Shown here: positions 29,532 through 38,337 of the stretch, piece after piece
How positions within the stretch are numbered: the first letter of the stretch is position 1
Layout: every line of letters begins with the position of its first letter
Origin: Roseateles toxinivorans
GTDB taxonomy: Bacteria > Pseudomonadota > Gammaproteobacteria > Burkholderiales > Burkholderiaceae_C
Direction: 5' to 3'
DNA length: 45,056 nt
Assembly (NCBI GenBank): GCA_945898095.1
Contig: CAMDHE010000023.1
Coordinates: forward strand, 1 to 45,056
Translations under genes and position numbers: made by a program
Notes under the pieces: generated by a model
Seen by the model: only the letters and a program-made list of their open reading frames with translations
Told to the model about the DNA's origin: nothing
Database searches by the model: none

Positions 29532-30320
29532 ATGCGTCAGATGCGCTTTGACGTCATCACCTTGTTCCCCGAACTGTTCGGGCCGCATATGAGCCAGGGC
29601 GTCACTCGCCGCGCCTTTGAATCCGGTCAGGTCGATGTCCGGCTCTGGCAGTTGCGCGACTTTGCCGATGACAACTATCGCCGTGTCGATGACCGGCCCT
29701 TTGGTGGTGGACCTGGCATGGTGATGCTTGTCGAGCCGCTCGAACGCGCTCTGGCCGGCATCAAAGCCGAACGGCTTGCGAGTCAGGCTGATCAGGGCAA
29801 GCCAGAGATCATCCATTTCAGCCCCACCGGCCAGCGCATCGATCAGGCCATCGTTCAGCAGTTGGCGCAGGGGCAGGGCGGCGTGCTGCTTTGCGGCCGC
29901 TATGAAGGTATTGACCAGCGATTTCTCGACCGGCATGTGACGCTCGAGCTGAGTCTGGGTGACTTCGTGTTGTCGGGTGGTGAGTTGCCGGCATTGGCCT
30001 TGCTCGATGCCGTGGCCAGACTGCAGGATGGCGTGCTGCATGACGCGCAATCGCACCAGCAGGATAGTTTTTCAGAGGGCTTGCTCGATTGCCCGCATTA
30101 CAGCCGGCCTGAACAGTTGATGGGTCTGCCCGAACAGGCCGAGGACTTGGCTGTGCCTGCGGTGCTGATGTCGGGTCATCACGGCAAGATCGCGCGCTGG
30201 CGGCGTGAACGCTCGCTGGAGATCACCGCGCAGAGGCGCCCCGATCTGATCGATGCGGCGCGGCAGGCCGGACGCTTGAATGCAGCTGATGAGCAATTTC
30301 TGGCCGATCAGAAGGCTTGA
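29532..30320 (+). CDS. trmD: tRNA (guanine-37-N1)-methyltransferase
   Basis: 262 residues of a SPOUT methyltransferase. Motifs are [55 protein letters not shown] and [19 protein letters not shown], the trefoil knot that binds S-adenosylmethionine. It makes m1G37 next to the anticodon, which prevents frameshifting. A start at 29541 (MRFDV) is as plausible as the ATG at 29532. Confidence 0.96.
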   Translation: MRQMRFDVITLFPELFGPHMSQGVTRRAFESGQVDVRLWQLRDFADDNYRRVDDRPFGGGPGMVMLVEPLERALAGIKAERLASQADQGKPEIIHFSPTGQRIDQAIVQQLAQGQGGVLLCGRYEGIDQRFLDRHVTLELSLGDFVLSGGELPALALLDAVARLQDGVLHDAQSHQQDSFSEGLLDCPHYSRPEQLMGLPEQAEDLAVPAVLMSGHHGKIARWRRERSLEITAQRRPDLIDAARQAGRLNAADEQFLADQKA

Positions 30321-30330
30321 ATCGCCTTCT
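30310..30330 (+). promoter_or_regulatory. hairpin over the trmD stop codon
   Basis: agaaggc (30310–30316) pairs with gccttct (30324–30330), with the TGA of trmD in the loop. No T-run follows, so it is not a classical terminator. It may modulate readthrough or mRNA processing between trmD and rplS. A TATACT (30336–30341) just downstream could be a −10 box, but no good −35 is placed correctly. Confidence 0.4.
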
Positions 30331-30488
30331 CAGGCTATACTAGTGGGCTGTCCGATCCTCTGGTGGGTCGAAACCGGCGAGCCTGGGCTTAAAAGCCTGG
30401 TTCATAAGAGCCGGAATTCATCAAGTCTTTTGCCGTCATGCTGACGGATCAAGAGCTTCGACGCCGCCATGATCACTAGGAGAAACCC

Positions 30489-30842
30489 GTGGACTTGATC
30501 CAAACCCTTGAGCAAGAAGAAATTGTTCGCCTGAACAAGACTATTCCTGTGTTCGCCCCTGGCGACACGGTGATCGTCAGCGTGAACGTAGTTGAAGGTA
30601 CGCGCAAGCGCGTGCAAGCGTTTGAAGGCGTGGTGATTGCCAAGCGCAATCGCGGCCTGAATTCCGGCTTCATCGTTCGCAAGATCTCGAACGGCGAAGG
30701 CGTTGAGCGCACGTTCCAGCTCTACAGCCCTTTGATCGCATCGATCGAAGTCAAGCGTCGCGGTGATGTCCGTCGCGCCAAGCTGTACTATCTGCGCCAG
30801 CGTTCAGGCAAGTCGGCACGGATCAAGGAAAAGCTCTCCTGA
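30489..30842 (+). CDS. rplS: 50S ribosomal protein L19
   Basis: 117 residues matching bL19 ([80 protein letters not shown]). The start is GTG at 30489, with TAGGAG 8 nt upstream. About 170 bp separate it from trmD, more than elsewhere in the operon, leaving room for a separate promoter or leader. Confidence 0.97.
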   Translation: MDLIQTLEQEEIVRLNKTIPVFAPGDTVIVSVNVVEGTRKRVQAFEGVVIAKRNRGLNSGFIVRKISNGEGVERTFQLYSPLIASIEVKRRGDVRRAKLYYLRQRSGKSARIKEKLS

Positions 30843-30878
30843 GTTTGAATTACTCCGACCGGACTTCGAGTCCGGTGC

Positions 30879-30902
30879 AAAGCCGCCTTTGGGCGGCTTT
30901 TT
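30879..30902 (+). terminator. intrinsic terminator of the rpsP–rplS operon
   Basis: aaagccgcc (30879–30887) and ggcggcttt (30892–30900) form a 9-bp stem with a TTTG loop, followed by T's. A second small hairpin (ccggact/agtccgg, 30859–30875) precedes it. Confidence 0.9.
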
Positions 30903-30927
30903 CGATTCCGCCTCTCGATGCCAGACC

Positions 30928-31623
30928 ATGTCCCGCCCACAAATCTTCAAGCCCCAGCTGGTGCCGGTGACCGGCAACGATGCCCATCTGCCGGCAGTCC
31001 CGGAAACGCTGCTGACGCCCGTAGCCTTGCGCGAAAGATTTGCCCAGCCTCCGTTGTGGGAGGTCGAATCTGCCGGAGACGGCGGCTTGGCCGGCGGATA
31101 CAGCCCGGCTGATGCGTCGGTGCTGGTGCCGCTGGTGATGCGCGATGACGGCTTGCATGTCCTGTTGACCAGACGCGCTGCCCATTTGCGTGCTCACCCG
31201 GGTCAGATCAGTTTTCCGGGCGGACGCGCCGAAGCCGATGACGGCAGCGCCGAGGTCACGGCCTTGCGTGAAACCGAGGAAGAAATTGGCCTGCCGCGCA
31301 GTCACATCGACATCATCGGCCGCCTGCCGATTTATACGACGGTGACGGCCTTTCGGGTCACGCCCTGTGTGGCTCTGGTGCACACGGGTTTTCAGCTCAA
31401 ACTGGATGACTTCGAAGTCGCCGAGGCCTTCGAGGTTCCTTTGCAGTTCCTGATGGACCCTGCCAACCACCGACGTCACCGCTTCGAATCCGCCGGAAAA
31501 TCAAGGGAGTTTCTGTCGATGCCATGGGTCAATCCGGCGGCGCCGGACCGGCCTGACGATTACTTCATCTGGGGCGCAACAGCCGCGATGCTGCGCAACT
31601 TCTATCGTTTCCTGCGCGCCTGA
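30928..31623 (+). CDS. NUDIX hydrolase, CoA pyrophosphatase-like
   Basis: 231 residues from the ATG at 30928. The NUDIX box reads GGRAEADDGSAEVTALRETE then EEIGL, preceded by the family's LLTRRAAHLRAHPGQISFPG segment, which is typical of CoA pyrophosphatases (NudL/YeaB type, UPF0035). It would hydrolyse CoA to 4'-phosphopantetheine and 3',5'-ADP. Upstream in-frame sequence overlaps rplS and the terminator and is not family-like. It stands between the rplS terminator and the CobD-like gene, as in other betaproteobacteria. Confidence 0.9.
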   Translation: MSRPQIFKPQLVPVTGNDAHLPAVPETLLTPVALRERFAQPPLWEVESAGDGGLAGGYSPADASVLVPLVMRDDGLHVLLTRRAAHLRAHPGQISFPGGRAEADDGSAEVTALRETEEEIGLPRSHIDIIGRLPIYTTVTAFRVTPCVALVHTGFQLKLDDFEVAEAFEVPLQFLMDPANHRRHRFESAGKSREFLSMPWVNPAAPDRPDDYFIWGATAAMLRNFYRFLRA

Positions 31624-31662
31624 ATTCGCGACATCATCAATGGCCCGCTATCATCCGGCTCA

Positions 31663-32652
31663 ATGAACTTCTTTGCTGTCTTGCTGGCCTTGCTCTGTGA
31701 GCAACTCAAACCGCTGCGCCATGGCAACCGTATTCACCATGGCGTGATCGCTTGGGTGCGTTGGACCGGGCGCAATTTTGATGCAGGGCGGGAGCACCAT
31801 GCCATGGTGGTCTGGGCGATCACGGTGCTCGGGCCGGCCTTGGCCACCGGGCTGGTTTATCTTGCTGTTCGGCATTTCACCGTCCTGCTGGCCCTGGCAC
31901 TGGATGTGCTGGTGCTCTACCTGACGCTGGGGTTCAGGCAGTTCAGCCATTACTTCACCGACATTCGCGATGCGCTCGAGCGCGGCGACGACCTCGAAGC
32001 GCGCCGCCTGCTATCGGAATGGCGGCACCTCGACGCCAGTGAATTGCCGCGCACCGAGTTGTTGCGACATGCGGTTGAACATTCCTTGCTGGCCGCGCAT
32101 CGCCATGTGTTCGGTGTCTTTTTCTGGTTCGTCTTGCTCTCGACGCTGGGCCTGGGACCGGCCGGCGCGGTGCTGTACCGCATGGCCGAATTTGGCAGCC
32201 GCTATTGGTCCTTCAAGAACCGCACGATCGATGCCCCGACCAACGAATTGCTGATGCGTTTGTCGGACCGGATGTTCCGCTGGATCGACTATCTGCCAGC
32301 GAGAATGACCGCCACCGGTTTTGCCATCGTCGGTAATTTCGAAGAGGCAGTGAACGGCTGGCGCCGCGATGCCAAGCTCTGGCTGCATCCGAATGAGGGC
32401 ATCCTGCTGGCCGCGGCAGCTGGTGCGCTCGGTCTGCAACTCGGCGGTGCTGCGGCGCCCGGAGTGACGCCTGACCGCAGTCAGACCTTCGAAGCAGGGG
32501 TCGGCCGCGATGAGACTGCGGCAGATGGCTCGACGCCAGGTCAGCCGCTACAGGTCGGCGCCTTGCAAAGCGTTGTCGGCCTGGTATGGCGTTCGGTCGT
32601 GCTGTGGATGCTGCTGCTGGCCTTGCTGACGCTGGCCAATCTGGTTGGCTGA
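31663..32652 (+). CDS. CobD/CbiB-family membrane protein
   Basis: 329 residues with several hydrophobic segments and motifs of the CobD/CbiB family (ALLCEQLKPLRHGNRIHHGV, VLYLTLGFRQFSHYFTDIRD, LRHAVEHSLLAAHRHVFGVF, FSFKNRT-like FGSRYWSFKNRTIDA). True CobD/CbiB attaches aminopropanol in cobalamin synthesis, but no other cobalamin gene is near. This stand-alone betaproteobacterial subgroup may have another function, such as the AmpE-like role. The name CobD is therefore a family label only. Confidence 0.85.
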   Translation: MNFFAVLLALLCEQLKPLRHGNRIHHGVIAWVRWTGRNFDAGREHHAMVVWAITVLGPALATGLVYLAVRHFTVLLALALDVLVLYLTLGFRQFSHYFTDIRDALERGDDLEARRLLSEWRHLDASELPRTELLRHAVEHSLLAAHRHVFGVFFWFVLLSTLGLGPAGAVLYRMAEFGSRYWSFKNRTIDAPTNELLMRLSDRMFRWIDYLPARMTATGFAIVGNFEEAVNGWRRDAKLWLHPNEGILLAAAAGALGLQLGGAAAPGVTPDRSQTFEAGVGRDETAADGSTPGQPLQVGALQSVVGLVWRSVVLWMLLLALLTLANLVG

Positions 32653-32677
32653 TTCAGGAATTTACAGCCAGAAGTAA

Positions 32678-32714
32678 AGCGGGACAGCGTCGAAGTTGTC
32701 GACACTGTCCCGCT
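32678..32714. terminator. bidirectional terminator-like hairpin
   Basis: agcgggacag (32678–32687) pairs with ctgtcccgct (32705–32714), and an inner 5-bp stem (32689–32693/32699–32703) continues after one mismatch. It lies between the convergent CobD-like and Tim44-like genes. T-runs are weak on both sides. Confidence 0.7.
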
Positions 32715-32738
32715 GGTCCTTTCAACCGGTCTAGCGGC

Positions 32739-33623
32739 TCAAGAACTTTGCTGGATGCCTGCGATGGCCCAGTCGCGGCTTCCGTCCAGCGGCCGTAACA
32801 GATGCCAGACTTCGTCAAAGCGCTCGGCCTCGGCTTGTTCGCGGAGCATGCCCGAGAAGCGCACGCTGACGATCTGCAGGCCATTTTCTTCAACCCGCTC
32901 GATCACCTTGGAGTCGAGTTGCAGCACCTCGGTATGCTGGAAGCCCTTGCGTTCGAGCAGCTCCAGTTGAATCACGCTGAACATTTCCGGTGTGGTGAAG
33001 CGGCGCAGATCGTTTTGATCGGCTGCGTCATTGGCCTGCTGCAGGCGGAAGAAGACGCGTTTGGCAATCTGCTCGAACCCGGCAACGTCAAAACCGTCAT
33101 TCGCGACTGCAGCGGGTGCTGCGACAGCCGCTGCCTGCACTGGAATTTCAGGCGAGCCTGAGGCTTGCGGCGCTGCATTGAACGGCTGCTGACCCGGGAA
33201 CGGCGCACCGGCTCCCGAGAACTGCATGCCTTGCAAGCCCGTCTGCGACCTTGACTTGCCGAAACGGCGCATCAGGAAGCCGACCAGGAACATCACGGCA
33301 ACGCCGATCAGAACCATTGTCATCACATTGGCCAAAGCACCACCGAAGCCGAAATGGCTGGCCAAGGCGGCCAAGCCGATGCCAGCAGCCAGACCGGCGA
33401 TCGGGCCCATCCAGCTGCTTCTTGGCGGCGGCGCTGCTGGTGCAGTTGGTGCCGGAGCGGCTGGCGCGGGAGCAGCCTGGGCGGGTGCCGCTTTGCTCGG
33501 CTCCGGCGCTGCACGCTTCATGCCGCTGGAGCTGCCGCTACCGAGCCGTTTGGCCTCGGCGTCAATTGGAGGCAGGCTGAGGGCGAGCAGGGCTATCACA
33601 GCGGTAAGCAAGATGCGTTTCAC
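32739..33623 (-). CDS. Tim44-domain membrane protein
   Basis: 294 residues: signal-like N-terminus (MKRILLTAVIALLALSLPPI), an Ala/Pro-rich linker, two hydrophobic segments (WMGPIAGLAAGIGLAALASH and VMTMVLIGVAVMFLVGFLMR) and a C-terminal Tim44-like domain from about 175 (FDVAGFEQIAKRVFFRLQQA, DLRRFTTPEMFSVIQLELLE, EVWHLLRPLDGSRDWAIAGI). Bacterial members are thought to be membrane-tethered; the role is unclear. Single gene. Confidence 0.88.
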   Translation of the reverse strand: MKRILLTAVIALLALSLPPIDAEAKRLGSGSSSGMKRAAPEPSKAAPAQAAPAPAAPAPTAPAAPPPRSSWMGPIAGLAAGIGLAALASHFGFGGALANVMTMVLIGVAVMFLVGFLMRRFGKSRSQTGLQGMQFSGAGAPFPGQQPFNAAPQASGSPEIPVQAAAVAAPAAVANDGFDVAGFEQIAKRVFFRLQQANDAADQNDLRRFTTPEMFSVIQLELLERKGFQHTEVLQLDSKVIERVEENGLQIVSVRFSGMLREQAEAERFDEVWHLLRPLDGSRDWAIAGIQQSS

Positions 33624-33698
33624 ATTGTCTCCTTAGGGCGTTGAACGAATAGTTGATATGGTACCTGACCGTGAATTGTCAATGGACAAGGGCGTAAA

Positions 33699-34463
33699 TC
33701 AATTCTGGCTGTCCCTGACATCGGCCAGCACCCGCCCGCCGAAGTCCCGACGATCCAGATAGCCGAGCACAAGGCTGGCTGCATGCTCTGGGCTCATCAA
33801 TTGCCGATTGTTCTTCAGGTTGACAAAGGCCTGCTGATCCGGAAAACCGCTCGGATCCCCTGCGCGCAATTGAACCTGCATGTCGGTGTCGATGACTCCG
33901 GGCGCGAGCGAGACGATCGACGCACCCTGCAGCTTGTTCGCTTCGTCCAGCGCCATTGCGCTTGACAGGTTGTCCATGCCGGCTTTGGCTGCGCAATAGG
34001 CGGCGCTACCTGCCATCGCACGCCGCCCTAGTCCCGAAGAGATGTTGAGGATTCGCCTCGACCTGCCCATGGCTGCGGTGGCCCGCAGGAAGGCGCTGCT
34101 GAGCAGCAAGGTGGCTTCGAGCCCGACCCGCAATGCGGCCGACAGATCCTCCAGCGACGTTGCATCGACCGGACCGAGTCTGGGGATGACGCCGGCATTG
34201 TTGATCAAGGTGGCGCGGTTGAAGCTGCCCTCAGGCTGAGCCTCGAGCCAGCGCTGCAACTCATGCGCGGCAGCCAAGGGCTGGGAGAGATCATGCTGCC
34301 ACTGTTGCAGTGGCAGATCCAGCGCAGCAGCCTTGGCCTGCAAGGCCTGGCTGAAGCCGCGCGATATACCGATGACGAGATGGCCGGGACTGAGCAATTG
34401 CCTGGCAATCGCTTCGCCCATGCCGCGCGATGCGCCGGTAATGATGTAAAGGTCCTGGGTCAT
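33699..34463 (-). CDS. short-chain dehydrogenase/reductase
   Basis: 254 residues with the classical SDR layout: TGASRGMGEAIA (cofactor loop), TLINNAGVIPRLGP (NNAG), catalytic Ser in ILNISSGLGRRA and YCAAK (Tyr–Lys), then a PGVIDTDMQ segment. It resembles the YueD/benzil reductase or sepiapterin reductase branch, probably NADP-dependent. The substrate is unknown. It is followed downstream only by intergenic sequence and preceded by the DUF938 gene with a 22-bp gap, so possibly cotranscribed. Confidence 0.9.
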   Translation of the reverse strand: MTQDLYIITGASRGMGEAIARQLLSPGHLVIGISRGFSQALQAKAAALDLPLQQWQHDLSQPLAAAHELQRWLEAQPEGSFNRATLINNAGVIPRLGPVDATSLEDLSAALRVGLEATLLLSSAFLRATAAMGRSRRILNISSGLGRRAMAGSAAYCAAKAGMDNLSSAMALDEANKLQGASIVSLAPGVIDTDMQVQLRAGDPSGFPDQQAFVNLKNNRQLMSPEHAASLVLGYLDRRDFGGRVLADVRDSQN

Positions 34464-34485
34464 CAGAATGTCCTTGTTGGAAGAT

Positions 34486-35103
34486 TCAAAGGGCTGCGCG
34501 TCGGAACACCAGCAGCAGATTGTTGGCGGGCATATCCACGCGCTGTTCCAGCAACAGATTGCAAGCGCTGGCCTGGCGTTCGACTTGGTCGAGAGAACGC
34601 AGACCCCATTGCTCGTTGCGCTGGCGCAGATCGGCGTCGAATGACTGGTTGCCGGCTGCGAGGGCTTCGCCTGGGACGACGAAGGGACCGTAAACGATCA
34701 GCCGGCCATGCTCAGTCAGATGGCGTGCCGCCCCCTGCAGCAATCCAGCACAACTGGCCCAGGGCGAGATATGCAGCATATTGGCGCTGAAGATGGCGTC
34801 GAGCTGCTGGTGGCTGGCGGGCAGCGACCAGTCATCCTGCTGGACATCGAGTTGCAAGGGCGCCGGGCCTACGGGCCACCAAGCGGCGATCGATGCCAAG
34901 GCCGGCGCTGCGGGATCGGAAGCCAGCCAGCGCCAGCCCGGCATCCCGGCTGAAAAATGCGCGACATGCTGGCCGCTGCCGCTGGCGATTTCGAGCGCCA
35001 GACCTTCGGGCGGCAGGATCGCTTGCAGCGCGTGCAGGATCGGCTGCTTGTTGCGCTCGGCCGCCGGCGAGTGCAGCGCGTCGGGATGGATCGGTTCGGG
35101 CAT
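34486..35103 (-). CDS. DUF938 SAM-dependent methyltransferase-like protein
   Basis: 205 residues from the ATG at 35103, which overlaps the stop of the upstream gene (TGATG). Features are AAERNKQPILHALQAILP, the SAM-binding LEIASGSGQHVAHFSAGMPG, NMLHISPWASCAGLLQGAAR and GRLIVYGPFVVPGEALAAGN. The NMLHI.PW and YGPF motifs define the DUF938 family, whose substrate is unknown. An in-frame ATG at 35121 would overlap the pseudouridine synthase gene further. Confidence 0.9.
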   Translation of the reverse strand: MPEPIHPDALHSPAAERNKQPILHALQAILPPEGLALEIASGSGQHVAHFSAGMPGWRWLASDPAAPALASIAAWWPVGPAPLQLDVQQDDWSLPASHQQLDAIFSANMLHISPWASCAGLLQGAARHLTEHGRLIVYGPFVVPGEALAAGNQSFDADLRQRNEQWGLRSLDQVERQASACNLLLEQRVDMPANNLLLVFRRAAL

Positions 35104-35747
35104 CAAAACTCCGGTGGACATTCGAATTGCAGGCCTTCGGTTGGCATTGTCAGCTCACTGGCATGCAGCAGCATTCTCGGGGCTGGCGGCAAGCCTTCGG
35201 CGTAGAGCATGTCGCCGATGACGGGATGGCCGATGGCCTGCATATGCACGCGCAACTGGTGCGTGCGCCCGGTGACCGGCTCCAGCATGACTCGGGTGCT
35301 GCAAGCAGGCAGGTCATGGTTCAGAAGCTGCCAGCGTGTTGTCGCTGGTTTGCCCGCAAGGAGGTCGACTTGCTGGCGCGGCCGGTTCGGCCAGTCCGCG
35401 CCGAGCGGCAGGTCGACCTGTTGCCAATGGCCGTCAGCGCCGTCCAGCAAACCATGCAGCTGCGCGATATAGCGTTTGTGCACCTGGCGCGCGGCGAAAG
35501 CCAGGCTCAAATGGCGTTGCATCGCTGGGCTGCGGGCAAACAGCAGCAGGCCCGAAGTCGCCATGTCCAGTCGGTGCACGACCAGCACCTCAGGATATTG
35601 CCGTTGCAAGCGATGCAAGGCGCAGTCCTGTTTATCCAGGCCGCGTCCTGGCACCGACAGCAGGCCGGGCGGCTTGTTGATGACGATCAGCCCGGCGTCG
35701 ACATAGACCAGTTCCACCGCGACAGGGCCCGAGGCTATCGCCTGCAA
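35103..35747 (-). CDS. RluA-family pseudouridine synthase
   Basis: 214 residues with the RluA signature: VYVDAGLIVINKPPGLLSVP, VVHRLDMATSGLLLFARS (catalytic Asp), HKRYIAQLHG, and GRTHQLRVHMQAIGHPVIGD. It lacks an N-terminal S4 domain, as in RluA and TruC. It isomerises uridine in tRNA or 23S rRNA; the exact sites cannot be assigned. It starts 1 bp after the stop of the upstream gene and overlaps the DUF938 start. Confidence 0.92.
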   Translation of the reverse strand: MQAIASGPVAVELVYVDAGLIVINKPPGLLSVPGRGLDKQDCALHRLQRQYPEVLVVHRLDMATSGLLLFARSPAMQRHLSLAFAARQVHKRYIAQLHGLLDGADGHWQQVDLPLGADWPNRPRQQVDLLAGKPATTRWQLLNHDLPACSTRVMLEPVTGRTHQLRVHMQAIGHPVIGDMLYAEGLPPAPRMLLHASELTMPTEGLQFECPPEF

Positions 35748-35748
35748 G

Positions 35749-36165
35749 CTATTTCTTCGGGTAAGCGACTGCCTTTGTGGCTTGCTCAGGGGTCATGTTC
35801 TCGTAGCTGCCGGCGATATTGCCAGTGGTGCCCGACAGCACCAGCCAGAGCAGCAGGCCGATCAGGGCCAGCCCGGGCAAGATCATCTTTCCATAGGCAA
35901 AGCCGGTCTTGAGCGTCTCCAGCGCCTCGTCGGTCTTGCTGGGTTCCGGGCGCCGCGGCATTTTCACTTCCTTGGGGAACAGATCCTCGACCAGGTCGCG
36001 ACCTTTCTTGCCGGCCATATAGGACAACTCGGACTTGCCTTCCTTCAGAAGGTCGGAGGCATTGTCAAATGCTTCGGCAGCCTCGCGGCATTTTTTTGCT
36101 GCCAGGAAGAAATGGTAGGCCCTTGCTTGTTCGTCAGGTGTCACGGTCGCTCCGGTGGTTGACAT
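35749..36165 (-). CDS. small single-span membrane protein, function unknown
   Basis: 138 residues from the ATG at 36165; the frame further upstream is not convincing. The N-terminal half is helical and charged (TPDEQARAYHFFLAAKKCRE, AAEAFDNASDLLKEGKSELS), somewhat TPR-like. It is followed by a Pro/Lys stretch (FPKEVKMPRRPEPSK) and one hydrophobic segment (MILPGLALIGLLLWLVLSGT) near the C-terminus. I do not recognise a family. The stop is 1 bp before the pseudouridine synthase start, so the two and DUF938 probably form an operon. Confidence 0.72.
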   Translation of the reverse strand: MSTTGATVTPDEQARAYHFFLAAKKCREAAEAFDNASDLLKEGKSELSYMAGKKGRDLVEDLFPKEVKMPRRPEPSKTDEALETLKTGFAYGKMILPGLALIGLLLWLVLSGTTGNIAGSYENMTPEQATKAVAYPKK

Positions 36166-36205
36166 TGGCCAGCTTACACCTGTTTGCAACCCTGGCCAGC
36201 GCGGC

Positions 36206-37783
36206 TCAGGGCTTGCTGGCAAGCTTGATCCAGCGCCATTCCAGCCAGTTGTCGGGTCGGTGCACCACGCTGACATGGCTGCGCGCCGCCCAAGGGATGA
36301 ACTGGCGGTGCAGCGGGATGTAATGGATTTGTTCGGCTTCGCGCTTGAAGACTTGCTTGATCAAGGCCTGGCGCTTGTCCGGATCAGCTTCCCGGCTCGA
36401 GGCTGCGACCAAGGCATCGAGCTCATCGTCCTTGAAATTGCCGCGGTTGTATTCGCCGATGCCTTTTTCGCCACGCTTGCGGTAATGCGAGGTAAAGATG
36501 CTTTCGGGGTCGGTGATCGAGCCGCCCCAGCCGAACAGATAAGCCGAGGTGTCGAGCTTTTCCACCTTGCTGAAAAACAGCGCTTTCGGTTGGGCATTGA
36601 CCTTGGTCCTGACGCCGATCTTGGCCCATTGCGCAGCCAAGGCCATGCAAATGCGCTCGTCGTTGACATAGCGGTTGTTCGGGCAGTCGAGGGTGAACTC
36701 AAAGCCACCCGGGTAGCCGGCTTCTGAGAGCAGCTTTTGCGCCAGCACCGGGTCGAAAGGCAGGCGCGCCTCGATCGCCGGGTCATTGAAACTGCCCAGC
36801 GGCGAAGGCACGAGCGCGCCGGTCGGCGCTGATTGGCCATTCATCAGCTTGTCCCTGATCGTGTTGATGTCGATCGCCTGGTACAGCGCACGCCGCACGC
36901 GCAAATCCTTGAGCGGATTCTTGCCCTTGATATTGCTGTAAAGCAGCTCATCGCGGCCCTGGTCGAGGCCAATGAAGATGATGCGGTTCTCGGGTCCGTC
37001 AACGACCTTGACGCCGGCGGTGGTGCGCAGCCGGCCGAGGTCGCGCGGCGAGGGGTCGAGCAAGAAGTCGATTTCTCCCGAAACCAGCGCGGCGGTGCGG
37101 GTTGCATCGCTCTTGATCGGGGTGTAGATGATCTGCTGCAGATTGCCTTCGATCTGGCCCCAGTAGTTGGGGTTGCGCTTGAAGACGGTCTTGCTGTCGG
37201 GCTCGCGGCTGACGAGCTGGAACGGGCCGGTGCCGTTGGCATGGAAGGCGGCGTAGGACTCCTCCTTGCTGGCAAAGTCCTGCGTCTTTGTGGCCTTGTG
37301 CTCCTCGGCCCAGCCCCGGCTCATGATGTGGACCGTGTTCACATGCTGCAAAAAGATCGGGTTGACCTGAGGCAGATTGAACTCGACCGTCAGATCGTCG
37401 ATTTTTCTGGCCTCGCCCATCGCGTTGGCATACATCGCTATTTGTGAGCTCGGTTGCTGCGCGCGTTTGACTGAAAACACCACATCGTCGGCAGTGAACG
37501 GCCGGCCATCGTGGAACTTGACGCCGGGGCGCAGCTTGAAAACCCATTTCAAGGCGCTCGTCTGCTTCCATTCCAGCGCCAGCTGCGGCACCAGCTTCAA
37601 CTGTTTGTCACGCGCGACCAGGAATTCATAGACCTGTGCATTGATCTGATTGGTCAGGGACTCGTTCTGCGCAAACGGATCCAGGGTCAAGGGGTCGCCC
37701 GAGCTGGCCCAGCGCAGGGTCTGACCATGAGCGCTGCCGAGCAGCGCAGCGCCGAGCAAGCCGAGGGCAAAAAAACGTCGCAT
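36206..37783 (-). CDS. ABC transporter substrate-binding protein, family 5 (peptide type)
   Basis: 525 residues. Signal peptide MRRFFALGLLGAALLGSAHG; the mature start LRWASSGDPLTLDPFAQNES and VFKLRPGVKFHDGRPFTADD are the SBP_bac_5 signature. GTGPFQLVSREPDSKTVFKR and DLRVRRALYQAIDINTI follow, as in DppA/OppA-like proteins. GGAG precedes the ATG at 37783 by 8–9 nt. No permease or ATPase genes accompany it, so it either shares a transporter encoded elsewhere or has a separate role. The ligand is probably a short peptide or similar. Confidence 0.9.
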   Translation of the reverse strand: MRRFFALGLLGAALLGSAHGQTLRWASSGDPLTLDPFAQNESLTNQINAQVYEFLVARDKQLKLVPQLALEWKQTSALKWVFKLRPGVKFHDGRPFTADDVVFSVKRAQQPSSQIAMYANAMGEARKIDDLTVEFNLPQVNPIFLQHVNTVHIMSRGWAEEHKATKTQDFASKEESYAAFHANGTGPFQLVSREPDSKTVFKRNPNYWGQIEGNLQQIIYTPIKSDATRTAALVSGEIDFLLDPSPRDLGRLRTTAGVKVVDGPENRIIFIGLDQGRDELLYSNIKGKNPLKDLRVRRALYQAIDINTIRDKLMNGQSAPTGALVPSPLGSFNDPAIEARLPFDPVLAQKLLSEAGYPGGFEFTLDCPNNRYVNDERICMALAAQWAKIGVRTKVNAQPKALFFSKVEKLDTSAYLFGWGGSITDPESIFTSHYRKRGEKGIGEYNRGNFKDDELDALVAASSREADPDKRQALIKQVFKREAEQIHYIPLHRQFIPWAARSHVSVVHRPDNWLEWRWIKLASKP

Positions 37784-37881
37784 CGAAAATCTCCGGAACA
37801 GCTTCGGCCGCAGACTTCCGGGATGAAAGGCGCGGCTTGCCGATTGTGCCCAAAGCCGCGACTGATTTTTTTCCAGAGGCA

Positions 37882-38034
37882 TTATTTGCCCTTCATGCAA
37901 ACGGTCAGGAAGGTTTTTCGTTCAAGGTCCTGCAGCTTCTGTGTGCTGGCTTTCTTGTCGCATGAAGCCATCAGTTGGCGCGGCGCCGCTGCGGCGAGCG
38001 CCAAAAGGCGGAATCCAAGGCAGCGTTGTTGCAT
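37882..38034 (-). CDS. small PsiF-like protein (single repeat)
   Basis: A 50-residue open frame whose end, ASCDKKASTQKLQDLERKTF followed by LTVCMKGK, matches one PsiF repeat (C..kA..k.L.g..Rk.FM..CLk). PsiF proteins are small exported proteins of unknown role; in E. coli psiF is linked to phosphate starvation. The N-terminus (QQRCLGFRLLALAAAA) is hydrophobic and could be a signal peptide, but is unusual. Start sites at 38034, 38052 or 38079 are possible. It overlaps the 5' end of the opposite-strand DNA-binding domain relic. Confidence 0.5.
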   Translation of the reverse strand: MQQRCLGFRLLALAAAAPRQLMASCDKKASTQKLQDLERKTFLTVCMKGK

Positions 38035-38316
38035 GGGCCCTTGGAGTTGCATGTCGAAGGGCGCCTGGCGGTCTGGCATGGCGCGCCGGTGCCCTTGACG
38101 ATGAAAGAATTCTGGTTGCTTGAGGCTTTGGTGTCTCAGCGCAGCCGCGTGCTGACGCGAAGCCAGGTGGAAGACAGCTTGTCAGGTTGGGGCGATGAGA
38201 CCGGCAGCAATATGGTCGAGGTCCACCGCTTGTGCAAGAAATTCTCCAACAAGCTGATCGTCACGCTCAGAGGCATGGGCTACCAGCTGGGCCAGATCAG
38301 CGCGATCGAGGCCTGA
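37975..38316 (+). pseudogene. OmpR/PhoB-type DNA-binding domain without receiver (probable relic)
   Basis: The frame encodes a winged-helix trans_reg_C domain: HGPLELHVEGRLAVWHG, PLTMKEFWLLEALVSQRSRV, LTRSQVEDSLSGWGDETGSN, MVEVHRLCKKF and IVTLRGMGYQLG. Homology begins near 38026. No receiver domain precedes it and no ATG is near; only TTG codons are available. The recognition helix is two residues shorter than usual (EVH-RL where EVHVHRLR is expected). I judge it the 3' remnant of a response-regulator gene, though expression as a stand-alone DNA-binding protein cannot be excluded. Confidence 0.6.
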
Positions 38317-38337
38317 GGGATTTGCCGCTGCCAGTTT

